Shown one piece after another: positions 53,496 through 62,360 of a DNA stretch of 64,000 nt. Below the pieces are notes generated by a model that was not told the origin of the DNA, made no database searches, and worked only from the letters and a program-made list of their open reading frames with translations. The stretch is taken from the NCBI GenBank assembly GCA_030068145.1, contig JAPJBO010000036.1, positions 434,001 through 498,000 of the forward strand. The letters run 5' to 3'. The translations under genes were made by a program, and so were the position numbers. Position 1 is the first letter of the stretch; each line of letters starts with the position of its first letter. The stretch comes from Diplonema papillatum (taxonomy: Eukaryota; Euglenozoa; Diplonemea; Diplonemida; Diplonemidae).

Positions 53496-53616
53496 AAAAT
53501 TGAAAACAAAATGTTTCCCCCGTAGAACAGACACCCTGTATGTAGATTCGTCAAGCCCCGCAGATTCCCTCGGATAATCCGTGAGAAACTCCTACGGGAC
53601 ATCCCCTACCCGACCT

Positions 53617-53650
53617 TCTAGAGTGAAAGTTCGCTTGAGGCTCCGACTAT
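53617..53650 (-). repeat. Family B2 motif
   Basis: Minus: CGGAGCCTCAAGCGAACTTT CACTCTAGAAGG. It lies just past the stop of the 53.7-kb exon; the corresponding downstream exon was not found. Confidence 0.5.
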
Positions 53651-53681
53651 CGAAAAGGTCCTGCAGATGCCTGAGGAGAAG

Positions 53682-53819
53682 CTAAGGCTCGTGTTCGATC
53701 CTGTAGAGTTGCAGGCCGTTCTTCACGTCTACCACCTCCGCGGTTTCTCCCCGGTCGTCGTTGTCGTCCAGCAGGTGTTCGGTCCGCTTGGAGTATTCAT
53801 TGAATGTGACGGTGCCGCG
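53682..53819 (-). CDS. C-terminal exon of an unidentified gene
   Basis: Acceptor AACCTGCACAG (53820-53830), 45 codons and TAG, phase 0, with G/C-biased codons. It encodes RGTVTFNEYSKRTEHLLDDN, then DDRGETAEVVDVKNGLQLYR IEHEP. Acidic and probably globular; no family recognised. It could be the last exon of the gene whose piece lies at 54264-54480. Confidence 0.5.
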   Translation of the reverse strand, partial: RGTVTFNEYSKRTEHLLDDNDDRGETAEVVDVKNGLQLYRIEHEP

Positions 53820-54263
53820 CTGTGCAGGTTGTTTTGAACGTTCTGACCACAAAAACAGACGGGAAACAGACGGGCGCTTCGTTTTTTTTGTTTTTTTTTT
53901 TTTTTTTTTCTTTTTGTGCGTGCCGGCAGGGGTTTTTCCACTCACCAGTTTCGGGCCAAACCCGTGGTGAAAAAAAATTTCACTCCGGCAGAAAAGTTTT
54001 TCTGCCGGTGTGGTGTGGTGTGGGTGCCAGTCGACACGTGCCTGTGTCTGTCTGTGTGTGGTACGCGTCGTTGACCTCGTAGCCCCATAAGCGGGGGTCC
54101 CTCTGGCCCTTCACCCCACTCAAGTTTGGGGTGCTAGCTCACTCCCTACCCTCTTGCTCCTCTTCAGATCAAGCAGGAAACGGATTCAGAGAACATGCAG
54201 AACAGCTACACATGATGCCGTGAACGATGTAAGTAGAAGATGTAAGTACAAATCACAAAGGGT

Positions 54264-54550
54264 TCATGCTGAAAGGCCAATTTTGCGCCTCTTGCGCTTA
54301 GCTCCTTCCGGGGCGTTGTCGAGATCGCCAGCAAGGTAAATGGTCCGCAGGGTCACGGCCGACAATCCCTGAGCAAACAGGTCTATCACTTCCTCGGCAG
54401 TTTCGTCGCTCATTTCCTTGTTGTCGGCATCAACAATGCGGAACATGGCCCAGAGTGTCGTGTTCATAGATATCCGGTCGTTGAATCCGGTCGTCAAATC
54501 CGGACACTGGTTGACTCGATTTCCGCCTTGGATACGGTCCGCATCATACA
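54264..54550 (-). CDS. Short coding-like segment, possibly a P-type ATPase fragment
   Basis: The minus frame encodes MNTTLWAMFRIVDADNKEMS, ETAEEVIDLFAQGLSAVTLR, TIYLAGDLDNAPEG, KRKRRKIGLSA-stop. The FAQGLSAVTLRTIYLAGDLD stretch recalls the nucleotide-binding domain helix of P-type ATPases (..GLRTI.LAYRD..). It lacks every diagnostic motif of that family, so this is weak. No clear acceptor; upstream is a GACCGGAT repeat and a Cys/Trp/Gly-rich satellite frame. Confidence 0.3.
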
Positions 54551-54559
54551 GACCTGTTG

Positions 54560-54790
54560 TTGGGCCGCTTAAACCACACCCTGACCACACACAACACGCA
54601 CCCACTTCACCACCAGCCCACCACCCACGCCCACCCACACTGTCCACCACAACCCGCGCCCTTACCACCCACAACCCACGCCCCGACCACACACAACACG
54701 CACCCACTCCACCACCAGCGCCCACCACCCACGCCCACCCACACTGTCCACCACAACCCGCGCCCTGACCACCTACACCCAGCAACGCAA
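54560..54790. repeat. ACC-rich tandem duplication (~110-bp unit)
   Basis: Two copies of ACCACACACAACACGCACCC ... CCCACACTGTCCACCACAAC CCGCGCCC. Strand-asymmetric (no G on the plus strand over long runs). Confidence 0.8.
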
Positions 54791-54795
54791 AATCC

Positions 54796-54888
54796 CTTTA
54801 GTGAAAAAAGTTTTTTCACCAAGCCCATTTTGGGAATTTTTTTTTTTTAGTGAATTTTTTTTTTTTCACTAAAGGGGAAAATCCCTGC
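54796..54888. repeat. Inverted repeats of TTTAGTGAAAAAA / TTTTTTCACTAAA
   Basis: CCCTTTAGTGAAAAAAG at 54796 pairs with TTTTTTCACTAAAGGGG at 54870, with an inner copy between. This is a ~90-bp snap-back structure. Confidence 0.75.
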
Positions 54889-55010
54889 GTGCCGGTTGAT
54901 CGTTTTCCCACTTGCAGGTAAGGAGTTCTGATCAACCACCAGACACGCTGCCTACGTCTTTTTAGCCGCTGCACAAAACATTGGAACCCGCAAGATTAGT
55001 ACTAAAAGTC
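54888..55010 (+). repeat. Family D hairpin repeat, copy 3
   Basis: GCGTGCCGGTTGATCGTTTT ... TTCTGATCAACCACCAGACA CGCTGCC. Stem intact. Confidence 0.7.
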
Positions 55011-55099
55011 TTTGCGCTTCCATCAGTAGCCACTCGCAGTACTCCGCCCAGTGCTGTGAGGACGGTGGATGGCTTCCGGTTTCCCACGAAAGGGGGGGT

Positions 55100-55375
55100 G
55101 TGGTGTACTGCAAAGGTAAATATCTGTCTGGCCGGAGACTGGACCTTTACGCCTTAAAAAACGGTAACGTCAACTCACACGAGTTTCCCGTTTCGAGTCC
55201 AGTGCGAGAGACGTTGAGTCCCATTGGTTTGCCGAGGGGCTTGATGGATGTTGTGCACACACACCACATGCCGGCGAAAGAGCATCCTGCTGTGGGCCAC
55301 GCTTGGTTTTCCGACTTCCGTATCATTCGTGCGCAGCACAAACTTAGGAGGTTTGGCCAACTGCTCATGGGATTT
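55100..55375 (+). other. Protein-like plus-strand stretch within the minus-strand gene's intron
   Basis: Frame reads SGRRLDLYALKNGNVNSHEF, IGLPRGLMDVVHTHHMPAKE, HAWFSDFRIIRAQHKLRRFG. No third-position bias, no start or splice context. Possibly a relic of a mobile-element protein. Confidence 0.25.
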
Positions 55376-55376
55376 C

Positions 55377-55605
55377 TTTTTTGTATAAGCACCTGCTTTG
55401 TAGGAAATACTTGAGGAGGCTGCCAGTTGCGAAAGATCAAAGGAGGTAAATGTGCTGTAGCCCACACGAAACACAGGTGAATCTGGGTTCAGTGGCGGGC
55501 GTAAGCGTTCAACAAAAAAGACCCACTTTGTAGCTGCATGGTTTCTCCCCCTCTAGCGTCCTTCGAAGTAAGCACAAGGCAGCCCCTCGAGTATTTTTAA
55601 AGGAG
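55377..55605 (-). mobile_element. Family A element, complete (reference copy, ~229 bp)
   Basis: In minus orientation: AAAATACTCGAGGGGCTGCC, TTGTGCTTACTTCGAAGGAC, GGGGGAGAAA, CTACAAAGTGGGTCTTTTTT, CTTACGCCCGCCACTGAACC, CTGTGTTTCGTGTGGGCTAC, ACCTCCTTTGATCTTTCGCA, GGCAGCCTCCTCAAGTATTT, CAGGTGCTTATAC. It lies in the first intron of the signal-peptide/TM gene, 40 bases after its donor. Confidence 0.85.
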
Positions 55606-55647
55606 ATGAGACCTCCTATTACTGCGAGGGCCAGATTTAATGCACAC

Positions 55648-55917
55648 CTTGGCGTATTTACGGTGTTTGAGCGTCGCAACTACGATGATTCCGGTGAAGA
55701 CCAGCAAAGACCCGAAGGCAACGAACCAAGGCCAACCTCGCTCGAATAACGACTGGGTCGAGTGTGGTTGTTCCTCTTGGCCGTCTGTGGCGAATGGAGC
55801 GAACAAAGGTTGCTTCGCCGCTGGCACATCGGTATCTGTGCCGTTACCGGGCGCCGCGGCTAGCGCCAACGTACAGCAGCCCACGGCCCATACAACGCCA
55901 AGACTACTGGGTGGCAT
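55648..55917 (-). CDS. Small secretory/membrane protein, first coding exon
   Basis: 90 codons from ATG at 55917 to donor AAG|GTGTGC at 55647/55648, phase 0. Residues 1-22 form a signal peptide (SLGVVWAVGCCTLALAAA). A short Pro/Gln-rich luminal or extracellular part with one potential N-glycosylation site (NGT) follows. A transmembrane helix at ~65-82 (WFVAFGSLLVFTGIIVVATL) then leads into a basic stop-transfer HRKYAK. Type I single-pass topology is inferred. The cytoplasmic remainder lies in exons downstream that were not identified. A family B1 element precedes it (55983-56032), with acceptor CTTAG or CACACAG. No family assigned. Confidence 0.7.
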
Positions 55918-55982
55918 TACATGCTTTTTTTTTTTACCCCCCGCCTCTCCCACGCCAACCTTCCCTGTGTGCACGAAACTAA

Positions 55983-56032
55983 GAGAGAGAGACGAGTTAG
56001 AGTGCAGGGACCATCTCTCCGGGGAGTTTCCG
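55983..56032 (-). repeat. Family B1 element in the leader of the TM gene
   Basis: Minus: AGCGGAAACTCCCCGGAGAG, ATGGTCCCTGCACTCTAACT, CGTCTCTCTCTCTTAG. The first ATG of the gene is about 65 bases beyond it. Confidence 0.65.
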
Positions 56033-56099
56033 CTACGCTACACTAAGACTTCTCCCCCCGAACAACCTGGCAGCAGCGAGTGCTGACTCTCATCTAATC

Positions 56100-56585
56100 C
56101 GACTCACATGAATTATGTTGCATTCCCGCGTGCAAGAACCAGGCGAGTCAAATGCAAGAATGGTTACGCGCGTCGTCGCCATAGCTCGTTTGTGCGGGGT
56201 CAAGTCTGTTATTACATATCATACAGAAGAAGGAAAAGAAGTGCCACTTGGGCAAGTGGCCTACCATTCTGCAAGGTACCGTCCCGCTCTTAATTTATAG
56301 GCTCTTTATTCGCGCGCTCTTAATTAGCGGGGGTTTTAATTGATGAATAACTATTTTTATTTCACTGGGGTCCCAAATTCTTCACTCCATTTTTTCACTT
56401 GCGAGCACTCGGCCGTTTATGTCCGCTGTCCTTGCCGCTCTGAGGGTCACAGGCCGGGGGCAGACACTGCATTTTTGAGGGGACACGCCAGCAAAACAGT
56501 TCTTCAGGCAGTCTGTGGTGACTTTTCCGTGTCTTCTGCGTTGTGCGGCCATTTTCTGAGCGACCGATCTCCATCTGACCACTTT
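56100..56585. other. No gene identified
   Basis: One short plus ORF (56115-56300, TRVVAIARLCGVKSVITYHT) is protein-like but isolated. Confidence 0.4.
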
Positions 56586-56589
56586 TTCG

Positions 56590-56735
56590 TAGTAACAATG
56601 CTTTTGTTAACACGAAAGAGAACGCTGGCAGCGTGTTTGGGAGAAGATTGGCCGAACAACCATGTTCGCTCACTATCAATCACTAGCAGGCCAATCCTCC
56701 CCCGGCACGTACAAACAAACACACGCCTTTTCTTT
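56590..56735 (-). repeat. Family C hairpin repeat, copy 5
   Basis: Minus: GTACGTGCCGGGGGAGGATT, GGCCTGCTAGTGATTGATAG, GTTGTTCGGCCAATCTTCTC, CCAAACACGCTGCCAGCG. Arms are GATTGGCC/GGCCAATC where copies 2 and 3 have GATTAGCC/GGCTAATC. Confidence 0.8.
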
Positions 56736-56739
56736 TACC

Positions 56740-57560
56740 GGACTTCTGGTGCGTTTCGAGGCCACCCAGGGGGTTGGTTTCCAGGTTTGGGCTTCTGACG
56801 GCCCTCCTTTTTTGGCGGTTTGGTGTCCAGCTGGGGTCTTTCTGGGGTTTAGGAGGCGAACGACGGTCGTCGTCGACGGCACCTGGACTGTGTTGCCACC
56901 ACCAACTCACCATACAGGGCTGATGCAGCCATCACAAAGCGGCGCACCACGACCCGCTCCTCTCGTAAGCTCTTATTCAAAAGATAAAACTAGGATTGAA
57001 CTCGCTCACTTCCGGGCACTCTGGGCGGCATTCGGTGGGAGAAAAGACCACCGAATGCTCTGAGACCTCTGGCTAGCAGGTCATGATGCGGGCGTACCTT
57101 TGACACTGTAAAAATGAGAGCTACATCCGCCTCTGTGGCCAAGCTTATTCCGCCTTACAGCTTGAACTACACAACACCAGCCCTTTGGCAAGTAGGTGAT
57201 ATCCACAAAAAGGGGTTTCAGAACGCTGGTGCAGGGACGATGTCTGTTGCGACAGTGATGAGAAGTTTCCTTTTCTAAACATTTTCTTCCCCGTCGTTCT
57301 AGCGTAGTTTTGAGGTTTAGAAAGCCGATGTTCTAAAGTCTCCGGTTGACCGTAGAGGCTTGAAAGTGTCTTTGCCTTTTCTCTTTTCTTTTGGCGTTAA
57401 ACGTCAGCCGAACCGCCTCACGATCCGTTAGTTCCGAGTACACGTACACACAAGTCACGTGGCTTGAGTTGACGAGGTAAAAATGCGCTGCTTTATGAAC
57501 TACATCTTGACACTTCACCCGGTAGCAATGAAGTAGCGCGAGTAAGCCCTACTGGTTCGT
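56740..57560. other. No gene identified
   Basis: No biased open frame, domain or RNA gene was seen. Confidence 0.45.
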
Positions 57561-57564
57561 GCGG

Positions 57565-57775
57565 GAAATACTCGAGGGACTGCCTTGTGCTCATTTCGAA
57601 GGAGGCTAGAGGGGGAGAAAACAATACAACTCTTTTTTGTTGAACGCTTACGCCCGCCACTGAACCCAGATTCACCTGTGTTTCGTGTGGGCTACAGCAC
57701 ATTTACCTCCTTTGATCTTTTGCAGCTGGCAGCCTCCTCAAGTATTTCCTACAAAGCAGGTGCTTATATAAAAAG
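57565..57775 (+). mobile_element. Family A element, complete
   Basis: AAATACTCGAGGGACTGCC at the left; CAGCTGGCAGCCTCCTCAAG, TATTTCCTACAAAGCAGGTG at the right; full core between. It lies about 400 bp downstream of the SAM50 stop codon. Confidence 0.85.
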
Positions 57776-58185
57776 AAAATCATGCTTCGTGGCGATATCT
57801 CGTCCGAGAGTGCTCCTTGCAGGGTTTCATTGCCGATACAGCTCAGTGATTGGCAACCTTAAGAGAGTCATAGTGACTCCTGCCGTTTACCCTGATCTCT
57901 CAGCGTTGACATTCAGGACGAGCCCTGCAAGCCCGCTGGGTAGCTCGGAAGCGTTTTCGATTCGCGGTGTTCTGCACAAAACACGGTTTGGCAACGACTC
58001 AGCATGCCGAAGGATCGAGCATTTGAAAAACCTCATTCGATGCGTCGTGAGATAACCGTAGGAACCGGCCGTGAGACTCAAACCCTTGGAACAGCACGGC
58101 TCCTCAGCGCGTTCCGCCCGCCGGTCCGGCTCGGACTCATATTTATAAACCTGGTTGGAGACACGGGACCTGGATGAATCCGCGT

Positions 58186-60579
58186 TCAAACGGCCCAGAC
58201 CAAGCCGAACTTCCACGTCTTGAACTCGTCGGGAGACCGAGGGGTCGTAAGGGGATAAGCGCAGTTGAATTCGAGCCTGCCCATGGTGCCCAAGATCGGG
58301 ATGGCCGCTACGTGGACGCCTGCGCCGCACGATGCAGCACCGTGGCTCCGGAGGGAGTCGACGACCTGCTTTCCGTCGGTGCTGAAGTGCCCGGTGCCCG
58401 CGGCGTCCACGAAGCAGTGGGCGGCAATCAGCCCCTTCGGCAGCAGGGGCAGGGGGAGGGGGAACACCGCCTGCAGGGATCCGGCCGCCAGCATGCTTCC
58501 GCCTTTCAGGCCGCCGTCGGCGAACCGTTCGCCGGCCTTCAAATACCCGCGGACGTGCTCACTCTGTGATTTGGGGGGAGAAGGTGCTAATTGTAGTGCA
58601 GTGGCTTGCATGGGATCCTACTGCGAATGATACACGTGTGTATCGTTATTATCACTTTTTCAGGTAATTCTGCCTATTCGCCTAGTTGGTTCTCGTGTCA
58701 GGGATCTCCATGTGAAGCATGTGAACTAACTGCAGTTCTGGACAGTACAAAAACCACACCTCCAGGTAGAATCTGTCGTTGAGAAGCACGTTGCTGCTTT
58801 TCGGGCCGGAACCTGCGAGGACTGCGCCGAGGCGAAGATTGGCGCTGACTAACATGTACGGGGCGAATAGCGGGGACACGAAGTGGGACTTGAGCTCGGT
58901 TTTTATCTGTGTGGTTGCAGTTGGGTGTTTGGATCATGATTCGAAAAGAGAGACGCGCTCCGTCCTGAAATGCAAGCTCAAAACTGTTGCTGTGCACAGT
59001 CGCAACCCAAGGACCATACAGGTGGTCTTGGAGGGGTACCACACCCCTAGATGACGAGTGTGGGTTTTCTGTCGTGATGCAATGATTGAAGGCTGTGGAA
59101 AGCCGGATTTGATGCGAGAAAGGCGGACGTCCCCGGGGAGAACCGCGGGTGTTTTCACCACCGCCTCTACGCTAGTGGCGGCGATGGGTATCTAGGTGGC
59201 TTCGCTCTGAGTTCTCTGCCTTCATTCATCCGGCCTTACAACGACAGTATGGCAGGCGTCACACTACAAAATCAGAGACCAGCGCGGGACCCCAGAGGTA
59301 CACCACCGTCGCCGGGTTAACTTCAGGGAAAAATGGTGGTTCTCGTGCGGCGTGGACTACTCATTTGCGTGGGCAACGGCTCCAGAAGGCTGCGGTTGGT
59401 GACTTGGCCGACCGTTCTATATAGCCTGTATTGTATACTGTGATGCAGGGCACAAAACCTTTCGCGGCCGAGGAGAGGATTGGTCAGGCGGGATGGGGTT
59501 GGTCAAAAGGCCGGGGTGCATACGTGGTTGACGTGCCGCGGGTTCTCAGCGGACGACGCAAGGCCAGCGTATTTGCCGGCGAGCTGCAAGCTGAACCAGC
59601 TCGCCCACCCGGACACGGGGTGGTTGTAGTAAGCTCGGAGCTCGGGGTCGGAGAAGTACTGCCGGCGGTCGATGGTGGCGTCGTAGTGGATGCCGTTCAG
59701 GTGCGAGACGCCGAGCGGCATGCCCTCCACGGCAGACGGGTCGAGCGCTGCGAGGACCCGACGCTTGGCTGCGAGGTACAACGTGTGCCGGACTCCGGGC
59801 GTCGTCCAGCCCAGCCGGGTGCCCGCGTCGAAGACCCACTCGTCGGTCGCCGCGTTACGCGTGAACGCCTCCCTGCTCCGTGCCGCGCCGTACTCCGTCC
59901 AGTTCCCGAACGACGGGTTATTCGAGCGGATGCCCACCCGGAACAGGGCCATCGTTGAGAACAGGTAGTCGCAGCTCCGGTTCAGCGTTCGCTCCACCGG
60001 CGGCGGGCACCACGCGAAGTACCGCCTCCACGGCGCCGCGCCTTCCCCGTCAGCGTCGGTGATCGGCATGCCGGCGACTTTGTTCGGCTGGAGGTCGAGG
60101 TGGGCTGAATACGCGAGGCCGCCGATGTTGCTGCAATTGAAGCGGACCTCCGGCCAGACCTTCTGCGCGCCCGTGAACACGCCGAGCGAGGTGTGGTCCC
60201 CCTCGAGGAACGTGAGGTCGACGAACATCTTCTGCCCACCTTCCTTCGTCGGGGCGAACCCGTCCAAGCTGATGTCTCTGAAGCACTCCATTTCCATCCA
60301 GCGGTCCTTCGCGGCGGCGAGCGCGCTGAGGACGCCCTGCACCGACGTTTGGCCTTCGATCTTCAAGATCTCTTTTTCGAGAACGCTCATCTGTGTCCGC
60401 TTCAATCCGTTGACCCGAACCTTCACCTTGACCGGCCGAGAGCAGCTTTGGAACTTCGCGCGCATGTCCGGTGTTAGGTGCACCGGTATCTTCTGCCGCG
60501 GCCACTGGTCGCCTGCTGGGACCGACGGCACCGGCGCCTCAACGGGCGGCAGGTCCATCAAATCTTTGGCGTCGGACAT
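58186..60579 (-). CDS. SAM50: SAM50/Omp85-type mitochondrial outer-membrane assembly protein
   Basis: Core of the sorting and assembly machinery, which inserts beta-barrel proteins into the mitochondrial outer membrane. Exons: 60579-59524 (352 codons), 58906-58760 (49), 58563-58186 (125 plus TGA); all junctions phase 0; 526 aa, near family size. Donors: CAC|GTATGC and GAG|GTGTGG; acceptors AACCACACAG and CAAATCACAG. A single POTRA domain (residues ~50-130, VKVKVRVNGLKRTQMSVLEK ... CFRDISLDGF) is followed by a 16-strand barrel: NCSNIGGLAYSAHLDLQPNK; conserved FGNWTEYGAARSREAF; exon 2 LLNDRFYLE joins exon 3 SEHVRGYLKAGERF, recreating the RFYL..VRGY loop-6 motif of Omp85 proteins. The C-terminus KTWKFGLVWAV is a beta-signal. 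A leader intron with a family B1 element precedes the ATG. Confidence 0.93.
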
Positions 60580-60659
60580 CTCCGCGCACGCGCACGCAGC
60601 AAGCCTTCCCCCCCCCTCTCCACCCGACCCTCCACACTGCGCAAAGGTATGCATTAAGA

Positions 60660-60663
<4 letters not shown>

Positions 60664-60702
<39 letters not shown>

Positions 60703-60755
60703 GAGTTAGAGTGCAGGGACCATCTCTCCGAGGAGTATCCGGTCGCCCCACTACA
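60664..60755 (-). repeat. Family B1 element in the SAM50 leader
   Basis: Minus: CTGTAGTGGGGCGACCGGAT, ACTCCTCGGAGAGATGGTCC, CTGCACTCTAACTCG, then (TC)17-20, TTCTTCTTAATG...GCGCAG. It has every part of an intron 3' end: CTAAC, long pyrimidine tract, AG at about 60635, about 55 bases before the ATG. Confidence 0.75.
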
Positions 60756-60759
60756 GAAG

Positions 60760-61660
60760 AACACAGTTGAGTGGGACTGGGTGTTCTTTGCGTTCCACGT
60801 CCCGTGCTTCCGTGTTCTCGTTCACGGTTGAATCCTTATGAAGTCTTCTTCGCAGTGCACTTTCTCAGGGTAGTTTTCTTCTCGGATCGCACGTCCATCC
60901 ACATTCCACCGCAATACGAGATTAGATTGCAAATGCCACTCAACAGCTGCTGGGCATGGGCGAGCCAGCTCTTTTCAATGCGTTTTGACAACCTGACGTG
61001 TCTCATGTTTTTTGCAACTATTGACTATCGCGTCTGGCCGCGGTCTTCATAGTTCTCTGAGCCAAAATGCCCGATAGTTAAGTGTCGCCACCCTCTCTCC
61101 AGGAACGAGAATCGCGCCCTGTGGAGCCGGCACCCCTGCAGACAATCGAAAGCGCCCCACATGCCCCAGAAACACTCGGGTTTTGCATGCTACACCTTGA
61201 TCCTTCGAGGTTTTCAACGCACTGAATTCACAGCATCTTCAATAGCTTGCAGGCCCGTAGTTCAGGCGGCATCCACTTTCGAGCGGGCGTGATGCTGCTT
61301 CACATACTGTGAACCCCTTCTTTGTGACGGGAATAGATCAAGGCGAAAACACGTTCCTTGGAGTAGAAAGTGGCTTGTGCACGAGGACTCCTGCTGTGCC
61401 ACAGGTTGCGACGGGATAGGTGACAAAGTGAGCCGGCTCGCGTCACTGAGCCACGACCCTGCCAAGAAAACTCAGATCGGTGCCGGAACCTACCCACCGA
61501 AAACCACACGACGGTGGCCGAAACGGGGTAAAGAAAACATCGATGCGCAGCCGATCGGGCAGACGAAGTAAAAAAGACGCGCCAAGCGCCCCTCCCGAGC
61601 CCATCGAACTCATTTTTCTGAGCCACACTGCCTCGCATGAGGGGGCCGGTTCGTAAGTTT
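60760..61660. other. Intergenic; no gene identified
   Basis: Open frames at 61300-61707 (minus) have no bias or domain. Confidence 0.45.
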
Positions 61661-61669
61661 TGGATACTT

Positions 61670-61715
61670 CCGAGCTCGTGAGACGACTGCGCCACGAGTC
61701 GTCTCACGAGCTTGG
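61670..61715. repeat. Hairpin with 19-bp arms
   Basis: CCGAGCTCGTGAGACGACT, 8-base loop, then AGTCGTCTCACGAGCTTGG; one mismatch. Confidence 0.9.
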
Positions 61716-61998
61716 TAGCAGGGAAAGCCTGCTACACGGGAGCCAAGCTTTACGTGTTCGGCGGTACTGCAGAGCCACGGGCCTACGGGTCTAGTGGCTA
61801 CCGATTTCCCAAACTAAAGCATCAAGGCTTGGCGCACCTTGGGGCTTGGCGCTCGCGCTGAACACAAGCAGGGCAGAGCGGACGGGGATTGTGGCACTGT
61901 GCTGCCTCCGACTCAAGCTTTGCAAGCTGTGGTTGACCGTCACGTTCCTGGACCCGGAGCGGCCTTCTTCTTTTTCTTTTTCTTCTCTTCTTCTCCTT

Positions 61999-62041
61999 CC
62001 GAGCTCGTGTCACCCCCCAGCAGGGGGTGGCACGAGCTCGG
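61999..62041. repeat. Second hairpin sharing the CCGAGCTCGTG arm
   Basis: CCGAGCTCGTGTCACCCCCC then AGCAGGGGGTGGCACGAGCT CGG. The outer 11 bases equal those of the hairpin at 61670, the inner arms differ, so the two belong to one family. Confidence 0.9.
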
Positions 62042-62360
62042 TGTGACGAGACAGATGCCGAACAAGGCGATCATTTTCGTCGACTCTACATAAGAGCCAA
62101 AAGCATTTGTTTGCGCGCAGGTGTGAAACCCCTGTTTTTTAAGTGATTTACCACAGCACGATGCCATCCGACCCGATATCGACGAGCAAGCTTGTTCCAT
62201 AAATAATTGCCCCTGGGTCTTCGTAGTGCAAGGGGGGAAAAGGGCTTTCCCGGGAGGACCAGCACGCAAACGGACACGTTAGAGACAGGCTCAGTCCTGA
62301 GATTCTGGTCGCGGGTTTTTTTTTAGTTGCGGCATCGGTTGTTTCGTGTGCGATGGCAGC

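Noticed and set aside
51392..53577. Overlapping ORFs on both strands of the 51.4-53.5 kb array
   Set aside because: Repeat-derived translations without unique sequence.
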